From Stenotrophomonas raiganjensis (SeqCode) (GTDB lineage: Bacteria > Pseudomonadota > Gammaproteobacteria > Xanthomonadales > Xanthomonadaceae): a DNA stretch of 64,000 nt. Positions 1 through 10,667 of the stretch are shown piece by piece (the stretch's first letter is position 1; every line of letters starts with the position of its first letter). The notes under the pieces were generated by a model, which did no database searches, was not told the origin of the DNA, and worked only from the letters and a program-made list of their open reading frames with translations. The DNA lies in the NCBI RefSeq assembly GCF_030658505.1, contig NZ_JAUTXR010000125.1, positions 1-64,000 of the forward strand, read 5' to 3'. The position numbers were made by a program, and so were the translations under genes.

Positions 1-310
1 TCACTTTCATTGCGGTCTCCCGTGGGGACGCGTGGTGCGTTCCCTTCATTGGGTACAACGAACCAGGGGGCTGGGAATCGACACGTCTGTAAGAAATTTT
101 TTTTTTCCGCGGAAAGCGTGCCTTCGGCGGGGGGCGGCGAACGGCGGAGCCCCTCCGTGGTGGGGTGGGTTGGTCGCTGAAAGCTGGCTTCCTGTGAGTG
201 GGCCGGGCGGGGGGGGGTGGGGGGGGCGGCCGGGACCCCCCCCCGCCGGGCCGCCCCCCCCCGCGGGGGTGTGCGGGGGGCGCCCCCACCCCCCCCCCCG
301 CCCCGCCCAG
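1..310. other. Low-complexity homopolymer-rich stretch, suspected sequence error
   Basis: No credible gene is visible upstream of recQ. Bases 96-106 are a T run, and about 205-305 consist of long alternating G and C homopolymers. The short reading frames here encode only Gly/Pro/Arg-rich low-complexity peptide. Such runs are unlike the rest of the window and look like a poor-quality consensus or a contig junction. The true upstream chromosome may differ. From about 311 to 422 the sequence looks normal again. Confidence 0.6.
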
Positions 311-422
311 TAAGCAGACAGCCCAGAGCCGGCTGTTGCCTTTGACGTTGCACTGGCTTGCAGCAGGTGCAGGGCGCAGCCCTGCCGAACCCCTACCCCT
401 CGCTCCGGAGTAAACTAGCCGG

Positions 423-2228
<1,806 letters not shown>

Positions 2229-2322
2229 CGGCGGGCTGGGCGCTACATTGGTGCGGCTCCAACCTTGAACCGGCCATTCAGCCGGAAGTGCATCCACGCC
2301 CGCTTGCGGCTAGATTAGCGCC

Positions 2323-2706
2323 ATGTCCCTCGCCTCGACCCTGCTCCGTGTCGTGCTCATGCTCAGCCTGTTGCTCAACGGGCTGAACGCGGCCATGGCC
2401 AGCGGTCATGAGGAAATGGGGCGGATGGCCCATGCCGTGGCCGCCACGGTTGAAGGCGGCGATGCCGACTGCCACCACCACGCCGCCATGCAGGCCGACG
2501 AGGCCCCGCAGGCCAAGGCCCCCGCCCACGACGCCCACTGCCAGATCAAGGACTGCGTGCGCAGCTGCGCCCAGCACCCGCTGCTGGTGGTGCAGCCGTT
2601 GCCGTTCATGGCTGGCCCAGCGTTGTCGCTGGCCCCGCAACCGATGCCGGCCACCGGCCGCCCGGCACCGCCGCTGCCGCCGATCTCGCGTCCTCCCATC
2701 GTCTGA
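2323..2706 (+). CDS. copL: CopL-type copper resistance leader/metal-binding protein
   Basis: 127 aa with an N-terminal hydrophobic signal segment (about residues 1-25) and His/Cys-rich stretches (DCHHHAAM, HCQIKDCVRSC), ending in a Pro-rich tail. In Xanthomonas and Stenotrophomonas, CopL lies directly upstream of copAB and is needed for copper-induced expression. Size, composition and position all fit. A TAGATT box at 2311-2316 ends 6 nt before the ATG, suggesting a leaderless transcript. The gene is followed by copA after 75 bp. Confidence 0.85.
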   Translation: MSLASTLLRVVLMLSLLLNGLNAAMASGHEEMGRMAHAVAATVEGGDADCHHHAAMQADEAPQAKAPAHDAHCQIKDCVRSCAQHPLLVVQPLPFMAGPALSLAPQPMPATGRPAPPLPPISRPPIV

Positions 2707-2781
2707 TTCCACACGCACCGTGCGCCCTGCGCACCACAGCCGGCCGCCTGCCGGCGTCTTTCCGTGTCTGGAGTCACCACC

Positions 2782-4590
2782 ATGAATACCCGCATTTCCC
2801 CCGGGCCGAGCGCTGTGCCCATGCCGTCGCGCCGCCTGTTCGTACAGGGCCTAGCCGCCGGTGGCGTGGTTGCCGGCATCGCCGCTGCTGGCGTACCGCA
2901 GCGCGCGCTCGCCGCCGCCCGTGCCACGCCACGCCTGGCCGGCGCCCCCGCCGTGCTCAGCGATACCCGCATTGAACTGGCCATTGGCGAATCGCTGGCC
3001 AACTTCACCGGCCGCACCCGTCCGGCGATCACCGTCAACGGCTCGCTGCCGGCGCCGATCCTGCGCTGGCGAGAGGGCCAGACCGTGGACCTGTTCGTGC
3101 GCAACACGCTGGAACGCCACCCGACCTCGATCCACTGGCACGGCATCCTGCTGCCGGCCAACATGGACGGCGTGCCCGGCCTGAGCTTCAACGGCATCGG
3201 CCCCGGCGAGACCTACCACTACCACTTCCAGCTGAAGCAGTCGGGCACCTACTGGTACCACAGCCATTCGATGTTCCAGGAACAGGCCGGCCTGTACGGC
3301 GCGCTGATCATCGACCCCGCCGAGCCGGCGCCGTACCGGCACGACCGCGAGCACGTGATCATGCTGTCCGACTGGACCGACATGGACCCAGGCGCCCTGT
3401 TCCGCCGCATGAAGAAGCTGGCGGCGTACGACAACTACTACATGCGCACGCTGCCGGATTTCCTGCGCGACGTGAAGCGCGATGGCTGGTCGGCCGCGCT
3501 GTCGGACCGTGGCATGTGGGGCCGGATGCGGATGACGCCGACCGACATCTCCGACATCAATGCGCACACCTACACCTACCTGATGAACGGCACCGCCCCG
3601 GCCGGCAACTGGACCGGGCTGTTCCGCAGCGGCGAGAAGGTGCTGCTGCGCTTCATCAACGGCGCCTCGATGACCTACTTCGATGTGCGCATCCCCGGCC
3701 TGAAGATGACCGTGGTCGCCGCCGATGGCCAGTATATCCATCCGGTCAGCATCGACGAGTTCCGCATCGCCCCGGCCGAAACCTACGACGTTCTGGTCGA
3801 ACCCAGCGGCCAGGACGCATTCACCATCTTCTGCCAGGACATGGGCCGCACCGGCTTTGCCGCCGGCACGCTGGCGGTACGCCACGGCCTGCAGGCACCG
3901 ATCCCTGCGCGCGATCCGCGCCCGTTGCTGACCATGAGCGACATGGGGCATGACATGGGTGCAGGCGGTCATGGCGGCCACGACATGGCCGCGATGAAGG
4001 GCATGGAAGGCGGCTGCGGCGCCAGCATGGGCCATGGCGCGCACGGCGGCGATACCGCCAGCAAGGCACCGAAGCATCCGGCCAGCGAACGCAACAACCC
4101 GCTGGTGGACATGCAGAGTTCGGCCTCCGAACCGAAGCTGGACGACCCCGGCATCGGCCTGCGCGACAACGGCCGCCAAGTGCTGACCTACGGTGCGATG
4201 CGCAGCCTGTTCGAAGACCCGGATGGCCGCGAGCCGAGCCGCGAGATCGAGCTGCACCTGACCGGCCACATGGAGAAGTTCTCCTGGTCGTTCGACGGCA
4301 TCCCGTTCGCCAGCGCCGAACCGCTGCGGCTGAACTACGGCGAGCGCATGCGCATCGTGCTGGTCAACGACACCATGATGCAGCACCCGATCCACCTGCA
4401 CGGCGTGTGGAGCGATCTGGAAAACGCGCAGGGCCAATTCCAGGTCCGCAAGCACACCATCGACATGCCACCGGGCACCCGACGCAGCTACCGCGTGCGC
4501 GCCGATGCACTAGGTCGCTGGGCCTACCACTGCCATCTGCTGTACCACATGGAAGCGGGCATGATGCGCGAAGTGAGGATCGAAGAATGA
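2782..4590 (+). CDS. copA: CopA family copper-resistance multicopper oxidase
   Basis: 602 aa from the ATG at 2782, preceded by GGAG; a GTG 18 nt upstream is possible but less likely. Residues 16-23 (SRRLFVQG) are a twin-arginine signal, so the protein is exported folded to the periplasm. Copper ligands are visible as HWHG and WYHSHS in the N-terminal cupredoxin domain and as HPIHLHG and YHCHLLYHMEAGM at the C terminus. A Met/His-rich insert lies at about residues 383-428 and probably loads or sequesters Cu(I). The family oxidises Cu(I) to Cu(II) in the periplasm. The stop codon overlaps the copB start (ATGA). Confidence 0.96.
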   Translation: MNTRISPGPSAVPMPSRRLFVQGLAAGGVVAGIAAAGVPQRALAAARATPRLAGAPAVLSDTRIELAIGESLANFTGRTRPAITVNGSLPAPILRWREGQTVDLFVRNTLERHPTSIHWHGILLPANMDGVPGLSFNGIGPGETYHYHFQLKQSGTYWYHSHSMFQEQAGLYGALIIDPAEPAPYRHDREHVIMLSDWTDMDPGALFRRMKKLAAYDNYYMRTLPDFLRDVKRDGWSAALSDRGMWGRMRMTPTDISDINAHTYTYLMNGTAPAGNWTGLFRSGEKVLLRFINGASMTYFDVRIPGLKMTVVAADGQYIHPVSIDEFRIAPAETYDVLVEPSGQDAFTIFCQDMGRTGFAAGTLAVRHGLQAPIPARDPRPLLTMSDMGHDMGAGGHGGHDMAAMKGMEGGCGASMGHGAHGGDTASKAPKHPASERNNPLVDMQSSASEPKLDDPGIGLRDNGRQVLTYGAMRSLFEDPDGREPSREIELHLTGHMEKFSWSFDGIPFASAEPLRLNYGERMRIVLVNDTMMQHPIHLHGVWSDLENAQGQFQVRKHTIDMPPGTRRSYRVRADALGRWAYHCHLLYHMEAGMMREVRIEE

Positions 4591-5567
4591 GCCGCTCACT
4601 GCTTTCGCCCAGCCTGCTGGCGCTGGGCCTGGCCACCGCACTGCCGGTGTTCGCGCAGTCGCATGCCGGGCATGACATGGGCACGATGGACGCGCCGGCG
4701 AAGACCGCAACGACGCCGGCCGAACCGGTCGATCATTCGAAGATGGATCATTCGACCATGGACCACTCGAAGATGGACCACGGCGCGATGCAGCCGGCGA
4801 CGATGGATCATTCCGCGATGGACCACGCCGCCATGGGTCACGGCGCGACCGAACCGACCGAACCGCGCGAACCGATCCCGGTCCCGACCGACGCCGATCG
4901 CGCCGCCGCCTTCCCGCCCATCGCCCACGGTGCGATGGAACACGCGCCGGAGATCAACAGCCTGCTGCTGATCGACCGTCTCGAGCATTGGGACGGCAAG
5001 AGCAGCAACGGCCAGGCCTGGGAGGCCACTGGCTGGATCGGCGGCAACATCAACCGGCTGTGGCTGCGCACCGATGGCGAACGCAGCCGTGGCCGCACCG
5101 AGTCGTCGTCGCTGGAAGCCCTGTATGGCCGCAGTGTCTCACCCTGGTGGGACGTGCTGGTCGGCGTGCGCCAGGACTTCCGGCCGGCCGACTCGCGTAC
5201 CTGGGCGGCGATCGGCATCCAGGGCCTGGCGCCCTACAAGTTCGAAAGCTCGGCCACGCTGTACATGGGCTCCGGTGGCCAGGTGCTGGCCAAGGCCGAA
5301 GTCGAGTACGACGTGCTGCTGACCAACCGGCTGATCCTGCAGCCGCTGCTGGAAGCCACGGTGGCGGCCAAGGATGAACCGGAGTACGGCATCGGTCGCG
5401 GCCTGAACAAGGTCGAAGCCGGGCTGCGCCTGCGCTATGAGTTCAGCCGCCGCTTCGCGCCGTACATCGGCATCAGCCACGAACGCAGTTTCGGCGACAC
5501 CGCCGACTATGCCGGTGACCACGCGCGCGACACGCGCTGGGTGGCCGGCGTCCGCCTGTGGTTCTGA
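4587..5567 (+). CDS. copB: CopB family outer-membrane copper resistance protein
   Basis: 326 aa beginning at the ATG that overlaps the copA stop, so the two are translationally coupled. A signal peptide ends near residue 22 (PVFAQ). It is followed by a Met/His-rich region (about 24-95) made of MDHS/MDHA-type repeats that should bind copper. The rest is the CopB beta-barrel domain (ALYGRSVSPWWD, LRLRYEFSRRFAPYIG) ending in an aromatic residue (RLWF), typical of outer-membrane proteins. It works with CopA in periplasmic copper detoxification. Confidence 0.95.
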   Translation: MSRSLLSPSLLALGLATALPVFAQSHAGHDMGTMDAPAKTATTPAEPVDHSKMDHSTMDHSKMDHGAMQPATMDHSAMDHAAMGHGATEPTEPREPIPVPTDADRAAAFPPIAHGAMEHAPEINSLLLIDRLEHWDGKSSNGQAWEATGWIGGNINRLWLRTDGERSRGRTESSSLEALYGRSVSPWWDVLVGVRQDFRPADSRTWAAIGIQGLAPYKFESSATLYMGSGGQVLAKAEVEYDVLLTNRLILQPLLEATVAAKDEPEYGIGRGLNKVEAGLRLRYEFSRRFAPYIGISHERSFGDTADYAGDHARDTRWVAGVRLWF

Positions 5568-5648
5568 GCATCGCATTGTGAGCAACCGCCAGCCCCGGCA
5601 GCCGCCGGGGCCGGCTACACTGCGCCTCGTTCCATTGCAGGCCCCGCC

Positions 5649-6161
5649 ATGTCGTTGCAGATCCGCCGCGCCACCCTTGCCGATGTCGACGCCCTGTCGG
5701 CGATCGCGATCACGACGTACAACGAAACCTGGGGCGACTCGTACCCGGCGCAGGAGCTGCAGGAATTCCTGCAGGCGCACTACAGCAGCGAACCGCAGCG
5801 CGCCGAACTGTCCGATCCGCGCAGCGCGGTCTGGCTGTTGATGGACGGCGACAGCGTGGTCGGCTATCTGGCCGCCGGCGCCAACACCCTGCCGCATGCG
5901 GAGGCGCGCGAGGGCGACATCGAACTGAAGCGGTTCTACATCCTGGCCGCGCACCAGAACGGTGGCCACGGCGCGCGCCTGATGGACGCGTTCATGGCCT
6001 GGCTGGACCAGCCGCAGCGCCGCACCCTGTGGGTGGGCGTGTGGGAGGAGAACTTCGGCGCACAGCGCTTCTACGCGCGCTATGGCTGCAGCAAGGTTGG
6101 CGAGTACGACTTCATCGTGGGTGACACCCACGATCGCGAGTTCATCCTGCGCCGGCCCTAG
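5649..6161 (+). CDS. GNAT family N-acetyltransferase
   Basis: 170 aa. The fold is recognisable from the N-terminal IRRATLADVDAL, the central strand ELKRFYILAAHQNGGHGARLM (acetyl-CoA binding loop Q/R-x-x-G-x-G/A) and the C-terminal WVGVWEENFGAQRFYARYG. The architecture resembles the PaiA/SpeG-like amine acetyltransferases, but the substrate cannot be read from sequence. It has its own promoter-like TACACT box at 5617-5622 and is separate from copB by 81 bp. Confidence 0.88.
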   Translation: MSLQIRRATLADVDALSAIAITTYNETWGDSYPAQELQEFLQAHYSSEPQRAELSDPRSAVWLLMDGDSVVGYLAAGANTLPHAEAREGDIELKRFYILAAHQNGGHGARLMDAFMAWLDQPQRRTLWVGVWEENFGAQRFYARYGCSKVGEYDFIVGDTHDREFILRRP

Positions 6162-6197
6162 CGCCGGGCATGCTCGGCGCTACTGAGAGCGAAGCGC

Positions 6198-6509
6198 CTA
6201 GAAGTCGAACAGCTCCGACAGGAAGCTGTCCTTCTTCTTTTTCCTGTAGCCCTGGCCACGGTTGTCCTCATAGCGCTGGCCCAGATGCCGGGTGTCGCGG
6301 TGCATCACCGGTGGCGGGGAAGATACCGGCTGCTGCACAGGTGCAGGGGGTGGCACGGCCGCCCCCGCACCCGCGCGCTCGATGATCTTGTCCAGCTCGC
6401 CTCGATCCAGCCACACACCTCGGCAGCTCGGGCAGTAATCAATCTCGATGCCGTGGCGTTCGGACATCTGCAGCGTCTGGGTCTTGCACACGGGGCACAG
6501 CATCGGCAT
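6198..6509 (-). CDS. Small TFIIB-type zinc-ribbon protein
   Basis: 103 aa from the ATG at 6509 (AGGAG lies just upstream); longer starts would add an Arg-rich tail without support. The N terminus is a zinc ribbon with C5-x2-C8 and C26-x2-C29, then the family signature RGVWLDRGELDKI. A Pro-rich linker follows and then a basic stretch (KKKK) with an acidic/aromatic end (SELFDF). Proteins of this family are widespread and their function is unknown. It is transcribed opposite to its neighbours. Confidence 0.9.
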   Translation of the reverse strand: MPMLCPVCKTQTLQMSERHGIEIDYCPSCRGVWLDRGELDKIIERAGAGAAVPPPAPVQQPVSSPPPVMHRDTRHLGQRYEDNRGQGYRKKKKDSFLSELFDF

Positions 6510-6653
6510 CGCTCCTGTCGGTCTGGCCACGACTCTACCTGTGCGGCGATGACCATGCGGCAACGCATGACCGATGGCACAGGGACTTCCGACGCGTGCC
6601 CGGTGCGGCAGCAGTCCGCCACACTGGCGCCCGGCCTTGCATGGAGTGCATAC

Positions 6654-7421
6654 ATGACCCCGTTGTCCCGCCTGCCCAACGCCGTGCGCCTGTTGCTGGT
6701 GCTGCTGGGCGCCGCCCTCGGCCTGAACCTGCGCGACATCGCCGCAGCCATCGGCACACCGATTCCGGCCCTGCCCATGTCCTACGGCGGCAGCCTGCTC
6801 GACAACGCGCTGGCCGTGCTGCTGGCGCTGCTGCTGGCCGCGCTGCTACGGCCTCGTGGCATGGGACTGCTGGCCAGCCTTGGGCTGCGCGGCAACGGCT
6901 GGCGCGGCCCATTGTGGGTGCTGCTGGCCAGCCTGGCATGCTGGCTGGGCCTCGCCCTGCTCGGCACGCCGAACACGGCGCTGACCGTGCTGGACGCCAC
7001 GATGCTGGCGGTGCTGTTTCCGCTGGCCGAGGAAGTCCTGTTCCGCGGTCTCGGCTTCGTACTGCTGATGAAGATCGTCCGAGGTCCGTGGCCACTGCTC
7101 GCGTTGCCGCAGGCGCTGCTGTTCGGCTGGGTGCACTGGCTGGGTTTCGGCGGGTTCGACGGCGGTGGTACCGCCCTGTTCGTCGGCGCGGTGATCGCAC
7201 TGGGCGGCTTCATCTTCGCCTGGCTGGACCATCTGGACGGCGACACCCTGTGGTGCGGCCTGGTCCTGCATGTATCGATGAACCTGGCCTGGAACGTGTT
7301 CAGCCTCGATGACGCCGCCGCGCTGGGCTGGCAGGCCACCAGCCTGCGCATCGGCACGGCCCTGCTGGCGGTGGCAGTCCTGGCCTGGCAGGTACGCCGC
7401 CGGCGACAGCGTCGGCTGTAA
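6654..7421 (+). CDS. CPBP family intramembrane metalloprotease
   Basis: 255 aa with about seven hydrophobic segments. The Abi/CPBP (Rce1-like) motifs are present: EEVLFRG with E126, E127 and R131, then H161 in GWVHWLGF, and a later HVSMNLAWN. These are the expected active-site residues for intramembrane proteolysis. Bacterial members have varied or unknown substrates. The start at 6654 (ATG) precedes the first hydrophobic helix; more upstream in-frame codons are not hydrophobic or conserved-looking. Confidence 0.88.
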   Translation: MTPLSRLPNAVRLLLVLLGAALGLNLRDIAAAIGTPIPALPMSYGGSLLDNALAVLLALLLAALLRPRGMGLLASLGLRGNGWRGPLWVLLASLACWLGLALLGTPNTALTVLDATMLAVLFPLAEEVLFRGLGFVLLMKIVRGPWPLLALPQALLFGWVHWLGFGGFDGGGTALFVGAVIALGGFIFAWLDHLDGDTLWCGLVLHVSMNLAWNVFSLDDAAALGWQATSLRIGTALLAVAVLAWQVRRRRQRRL

Positions 7422-7515
7422 CGCCCACTTAGCCTGCCGTGCACGCCGGGATCACCCCCGGCTTGCACATACTTGCGCGCCTTTCGCTCCCCCTGTTGTC
7501 CGGAGTTGCCGCGTC

Positions 7516-7938
7516 ATGTTGCTGTCCAAGCGCTTTGTGGAACCGCGCGTCCTGCTGATCGAGGACGCCGAGGAAACCCAGGAACTCAGTCGTCTCGCCC
7601 TGGAAAGCCAGGCCTGCCAGGTCACCGCTGTCAGCAGCGCCGAGGCCGCGCTGGGCCTGCTCAACGCCGGTGAACCGTTCGACCTGCTGTTCACCGACGT
7701 CTGCCTGGGCGGCATCAGCGGCATCGAAACCGCCAACCGCGTGCGCGAGCACCTGCCGCAGCTGCCGATCCTGGTCACCTCCGGCATGGATCAGCATCGC
7801 GTGCTGCCGCAGCTGCGTGCCGGCATCCACTTCCTGCCCAAGCCCTACAGCATGAGCGAGCTGCTCGATGCCATCCGCCTGTGCTTCCGCCACGCCGATG
7901 TGGGCGTGTTGACTGGGCCGGACATGCAGGCGGCATGA
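7516..7938 (+). CDS. Single-domain response regulator (CheY-like receiver)
   Basis: 140 aa, a receiver domain only. The acidic pocket is E16/D17 (VLLIEDAEE), the phosphoacceptor is D61 (FTDVCLGG), the conserved T/S lies in LVTSG, and K109 is in the LPKPYS motif. There is no output domain and no adjacent kinase, so it is likely to act by protein-protein signalling like CheY or DivK-type regulators. The start at the ATG after the leader is chosen because upstream in-frame sequence does not match the fold. Confidence 0.92.
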   Translation: MLLSKRFVEPRVLLIEDAEETQELSRLALESQACQVTAVSSAEAALGLLNAGEPFDLLFTDVCLGGISGIETANRVREHLPQLPILVTSGMDQHRVLPQLRAGIHFLPKPYSMSELLDAIRLCFRHADVGVLTGPDMQAA

Positions 7939-7975
7939 GGCATTCCTCCACGCCTGGCGCGGATGGCCCCTGCCA

Positions 7976-8914
7976 TCAACCGCTGCTGTAAGGTCCGGTA
8001 CCCGGGAACACCTTCAGCAGCGCGCGGGTGATCATGTCCGGGTAGACGGTGAAGTGATCCTCGTCATCGATCACCATGTTCTCCACCTTCAACGATCGGC
8101 CACTGCTGCGCAGCTGCTCGGCGAATTCGGCATTGTGGCGCAGCATGTCATTGCGGGTGAAATAGCGCGGCTCGGGCTTGACCGTTTCAAAGCTGCCCAC
8201 CGACAGCAGCACCGTGGTCGGCTGCGCCGGCGCCTTGGCCTCGGCCTGCATGCGCGGCACCCGATGGTCGTCGAACCACAGCGACGGACTGGACAGGATG
8301 TAGGTGCGGAACATGTCCGGGCGCGTGGTCAGCACATAGGCACCAAACAGGCCACCATAGGAATGACCCGCATAGGCGCGCCGCGCCGGATCAGTGCGGT
8401 AGCGCGCATCGATCATCGGCAGCACCTGCTCAGCGAGGAAATCGCGGTAGTGCGCCGCGCCGCCGTAGCTGATGTCATCGCTGTAGTCACGCGGATCGGT
8501 ACGCGCCGGGTCGCTGGGCGTGTAATCGCGCGAGCGGCTCTGCTTGGAGGTCAGGCCCTCCTGCGGCGGCAGCCCGACCAGGATGAAATCCTCCAGGTTG
8601 ACGCCCTTCTGGCCCACCATGTTGCGCACGCTGCGTACCAGCGGAAAGCTGTACAGCGCATCGGTCACGTACAGCACCGGGTAGTGCTTTTCCGGATGTG
8701 CGGCGTAGTCGGCCGGCAGCGCCACCCATACCGGGTAATCGCGGCCGACCGGATCGTGCACGCGCAGCGCTTCGGTATCCGGCAATACCACGCCCGACAC
8801 AGCGGCGGCCGGGCTCTCCTTCGCTTCACCCTGCGCTGCCGGCGGTGCCACCGACATCGCACAGCCACTTACAGCCAAGCAGGCCGCCACACTCCATCCA
8901 CGCACGCGCTGCAT
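7976..8914 (-). CDS. Alpha/beta-hydrolase esterase, lipoprotein
   Basis: 312 aa. A lipoprotein signal is at the N terminus with lipobox AVSGC18, so it is probably anchored in the outer or inner membrane. The hydrolase domain carries the nucleophile elbow GHSYGG, an acidic residue late in the domain and a C-terminal DEDHFTVYP holding the catalytic His. It matches the esterase D / Fes-BesA-like family (COG2819), which includes ferric-siderophore esterases. GGGAGA upstream of the ATG at 8914 supports the start. Its upstream neighbour is a second member of the family, which suggests an old duplication. Confidence 0.88.
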   Translation of the reverse strand: MQRVRGWSVAACLAVSGCAMSVAPPAAQGEAKESPAAAVSGVVLPDTEALRVHDPVGRDYPVWVALPADYAAHPEKHYPVLYVTDALYSFPLVRSVRNMVGQKGVNLEDFILVGLPPQEGLTSKQSRSRDYTPSDPARTDPRDYSDDISYGGAAHYRDFLAEQVLPMIDARYRTDPARRAYAGHSYGGLFGAYVLTTRPDMFRTYILSSPSLWFDDHRVPRMQAEAKAPAQPTTVLLSVGSFETVKPEPRYFTRNDMLRHNAEFAEQLRSSGRSLKVENMVIDDEDHFTVYPDMITRALLKVFPGTGPYSSG

Positions 8915-8996
8915 CCACACTCTCCCTTTGCGGGCGGCGCACCCGATGGCGCCGCTACCGCATCCTTGCATGGCGTGCAGCCGGGTACCAGTGCGG

Positions 8997-9848
8997 TCAG
9001 GGCGAGGCCGGCGGCGGTGCCGGGAACAGCGTGCGCAGCGCCTGCAATGCGGCCGGGTGATAGATCGTGGCATGGGTTTCCTCCGGCAGCGGCAGGTACT
9101 TCACCAGCGGCGACGGCGACACCTGCTGCAGCAGCGTGGCCAACTGTGCAGCGGACGCAGCCAGCTCCGGCTGCCCGCTGCTGGCCAGGAACACGCGCGG
9201 CTGTGTGCGCGTCACTGCCGGCAGCTGCTTGGCCGCGCCTGCCAGCATCGTGCCCCGGTTCCACCACAGGCTCGGGTCCAGCGCGATGTAGCTGTTGAAC
9301 AGCGTCGGCTCCTGCAGCAACGTTTCCACCACGAACAGGCCGGCCAGCGATTCGCCGATCAACGCACGCTCGTCGGTGGTCGGGTAACGCTGGCGCACCT
9401 GCGGCATCAGTTCATCGCGCAGGAAGGTGCGGTAGGCCGCCGAGCCACCGATGCGCGGCGCGATCTTCTGGTCCTGCGGGTCCTTGCTGGGGCCGGTCAT
9501 GTCGCGGCGGCGCTCGGTGTTCTCGATGCCGACCAGCAGGAACGGGCGCATGCTGCCGTTGCCACTCAGCACCTGCACCAGCCCGGCCACATGCAGGAAG
9601 TCCTCGCCGATGCCGCCGTCGGGCATGTAGAGCACCGGCAATGGCGTTTTCGGGTCCAGGCCCCACGGCTGCGGGCGGTAGACGTTGATGCGGCGGGTCT
9701 CGCCCAGCGCCTTCGATTCGATGGTGAAGGTTTCGCCGATGACCAGCGGGGTGGCGGCCGCTGGTTGTGCGGACGAGGCCGGTTCGGCAGCCATCAACGG
9801 CGCGACGGAGACCGCGGACAACAACAGCGACAGCACGATGAGGCGCAT
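8997..9848 (-). CDS. Secreted alpha/beta-hydrolase esterase
   Basis: 283 aa with a Sec signal peptide (cleavage near PLMAAEP, residues 17-21). The nucleophile elbow is GESLAG and the C-terminal catalytic His is in EETHATIYHPA. It has the same COG2819 esterase family architecture as the adjacent lipoprotein: VLYMPDGG, LVGIENTERRRDMT and a SLWWN-type motif. It may hydrolyse esters such as siderophore backbones, but the substrate is unknown. It lies 82 bp upstream of the other esterase on the same strand and could be co-transcribed. Confidence 0.87.
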   Translation of the reverse strand: MRLIVLSLLLSAVSVAPLMAAEPASSAQPAAATPLVIGETFTIESKALGETRRINVYRPQPWGLDPKTPLPVLYMPDGGIGEDFLHVAGLVQVLSGNGSMRPFLLVGIENTERRRDMTGPSKDPQDQKIAPRIGGSAAYRTFLRDELMPQVRQRYPTTDERALIGESLAGLFVVETLLQEPTLFNSYIALDPSLWWNRGTMLAGAAKQLPAVTRTQPRVFLASSGQPELAASAAQLATLLQQVSPSPLVKYLPLPEETHATIYHPAALQALRTLFPAPPPASP

Positions 9849-10080
9849 GGGAAAACCCACCCTGGGAAAGATGCCGAGCATAGCGTCAGGGCCTCGAGCC
9901 AGGTGGGTCGCACTGCAAGACGATGGATTCACGCGAAGGCACATCCCTGCCGAATGCTCGATTCTGGTCCATGCCTGCTTGAACCATGACGCGCCCGCCG
10001 AGCGACGACGGGCGGGGACGGCGCTATGCTCGAAGCTGGCAGCCCCAGCCGCCCCAGCTGACCACTACAAGGAGGTTTCG

Positions 10081-10419
10081 ATGTTGAGTGCATTGATTGC
10101 TGTTGCCCTAGCTGCAGGCTCACCGCAACCCACGGGAAGCCAATCCACATCTGCGTCGTATGCCGACTGCCTGCTGGGTCATATTCAGCCGGGATTGTCC
10201 GATCACGCGGTGCAGCTGGTGCAGCAGGCCTGTGCCTCCAAGCATCCGGAGAGCTTCGTCGCATCGATGGAACTGGAGCGCAGGATGAGTGCACAGCGCC
10301 TGGCCGCTTTCGAGGCGGAACGCGTCGCGATCGAGCGCTCTGCGAATGCCGCAGCAACAGCTGCACAGAAGGCTGCTGACGCAGCAGCCGCAACGGCAAA
10401 CGGAGCGCGGACGAAGTAG
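10081..10419 (+). CDS. Small secreted protein of unknown function
   Basis: 112 aa with a strong ribosome site (AAGGAGGTTTCG before ATG). A short hydrophobic N terminus (LIAVALAAG) looks like a signal peptide. The central part has two Cys (ADCLLGH and QQACASK), and the C-terminal half is Ala-rich alpha-helix (FEAERVAIERSANAAATAA) with coiled-coil character. I do not recognise the family with certainty. It is the last chromosomal gene before the prophage and ends at a hairpin terminator. Confidence 0.75.
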   Translation: MLSALIAVALAAGSPQPTGSQSTSASYADCLLGHIQPGLSDHAVQLVQQACASKHPESFVASMELERRMSAQRLAAFEAERVAIERSANAAATAAQKAADAAAATANGARTK

Positions 10420-10440
10420 CAGCCTGGCACCGGGAACAAC

Positions 10441-10469
10441 AAAAAAGGCACCGCTTTGCGGTGCCTTTC
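10441..10469. terminator. Bidirectional Rho-independent terminator
   Basis: Perfect 8-bp stem GGCACCGC / GCGGTGCC with a 3-nt loop. On the plus strand it follows the small secreted protein gene. On the minus strand it is followed by TTTTTT and sits downstream of the tRNA-Lys 3' half. It was probably the native terminator of the tRNA-Lys gene before phage insertion. Confidence 0.85.
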
Positions 10470-10494
10470 TGAATGACCTGGGTCATTGATCGCA

Positions 10495-10542
10495 ATGGTG
10501 GGCCGTGAAGGATTCGAACCTTCGACCAAAAGATTAAAAGTC
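10495..10542 (-). repeat. attL: attL: 3' half of tRNA-Lys (48-bp core repeat)
   Basis: The minus strand contains the anticodon loop CTTTTAA, the T-loop GGTTCGAATCC and a terminal CCA, as in bacterial tRNA-Lys(TTT). Left of the anticodon (plus-strand 10543 onward) the expected partner of stem TCTTT is missing, so this is not a complete tRNA. It is the displaced 3' end left at the left junction after integration. It is identical over 48 bp to 54691-54738. Confidence 0.9.
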
Positions 10543-10584
10543 TGACGAAGAACCATTGCGGCACAAGGCTTTCGCCATGATTCC

Positions 10585-10657
10585 CGCTCCGCAACACCAT
10601 CTGAAACGGCGCCCTGAAACCCTTGTGTGGCTTGGCGCCGTTTCTCGTTGCGGAGCG
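10585..10657. promoter_or_regulatory. Integrase arm-type sites, left arm of prophage 1
   Basis: Two copies of TTGCGGAGCG: one on the minus strand at 10585-10594 and one on the plus strand at 10648-10657. The same decamer occurs at 54633 and 54652 next to the integrase gene and, as variants, at 54780 and 54843. Repeats flanking att on both sides are typical of tyrosine-integrase arm sites. The role is inferred. Confidence 0.6.
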
Positions 10658-10667
10658 CCCAAGCACC

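Noticed and set aside
2851..4455. 534-aa open frame opposite copA
   Set aside because: Antisense shadow of copA; no family features and no ribosome site.
8054..9298. 414-aa plus-strand frame across both esterases
   Set aside because: It runs antisense to two clear signal-peptide esterases and crosses their intergenic gap; composition is shadow-like.
10495..10545. A complete tRNA-Lys at 10.5 kb
   Set aside because: The 5' half and anticodon-stem partner are missing; it is only the 3' half, as at 54691.
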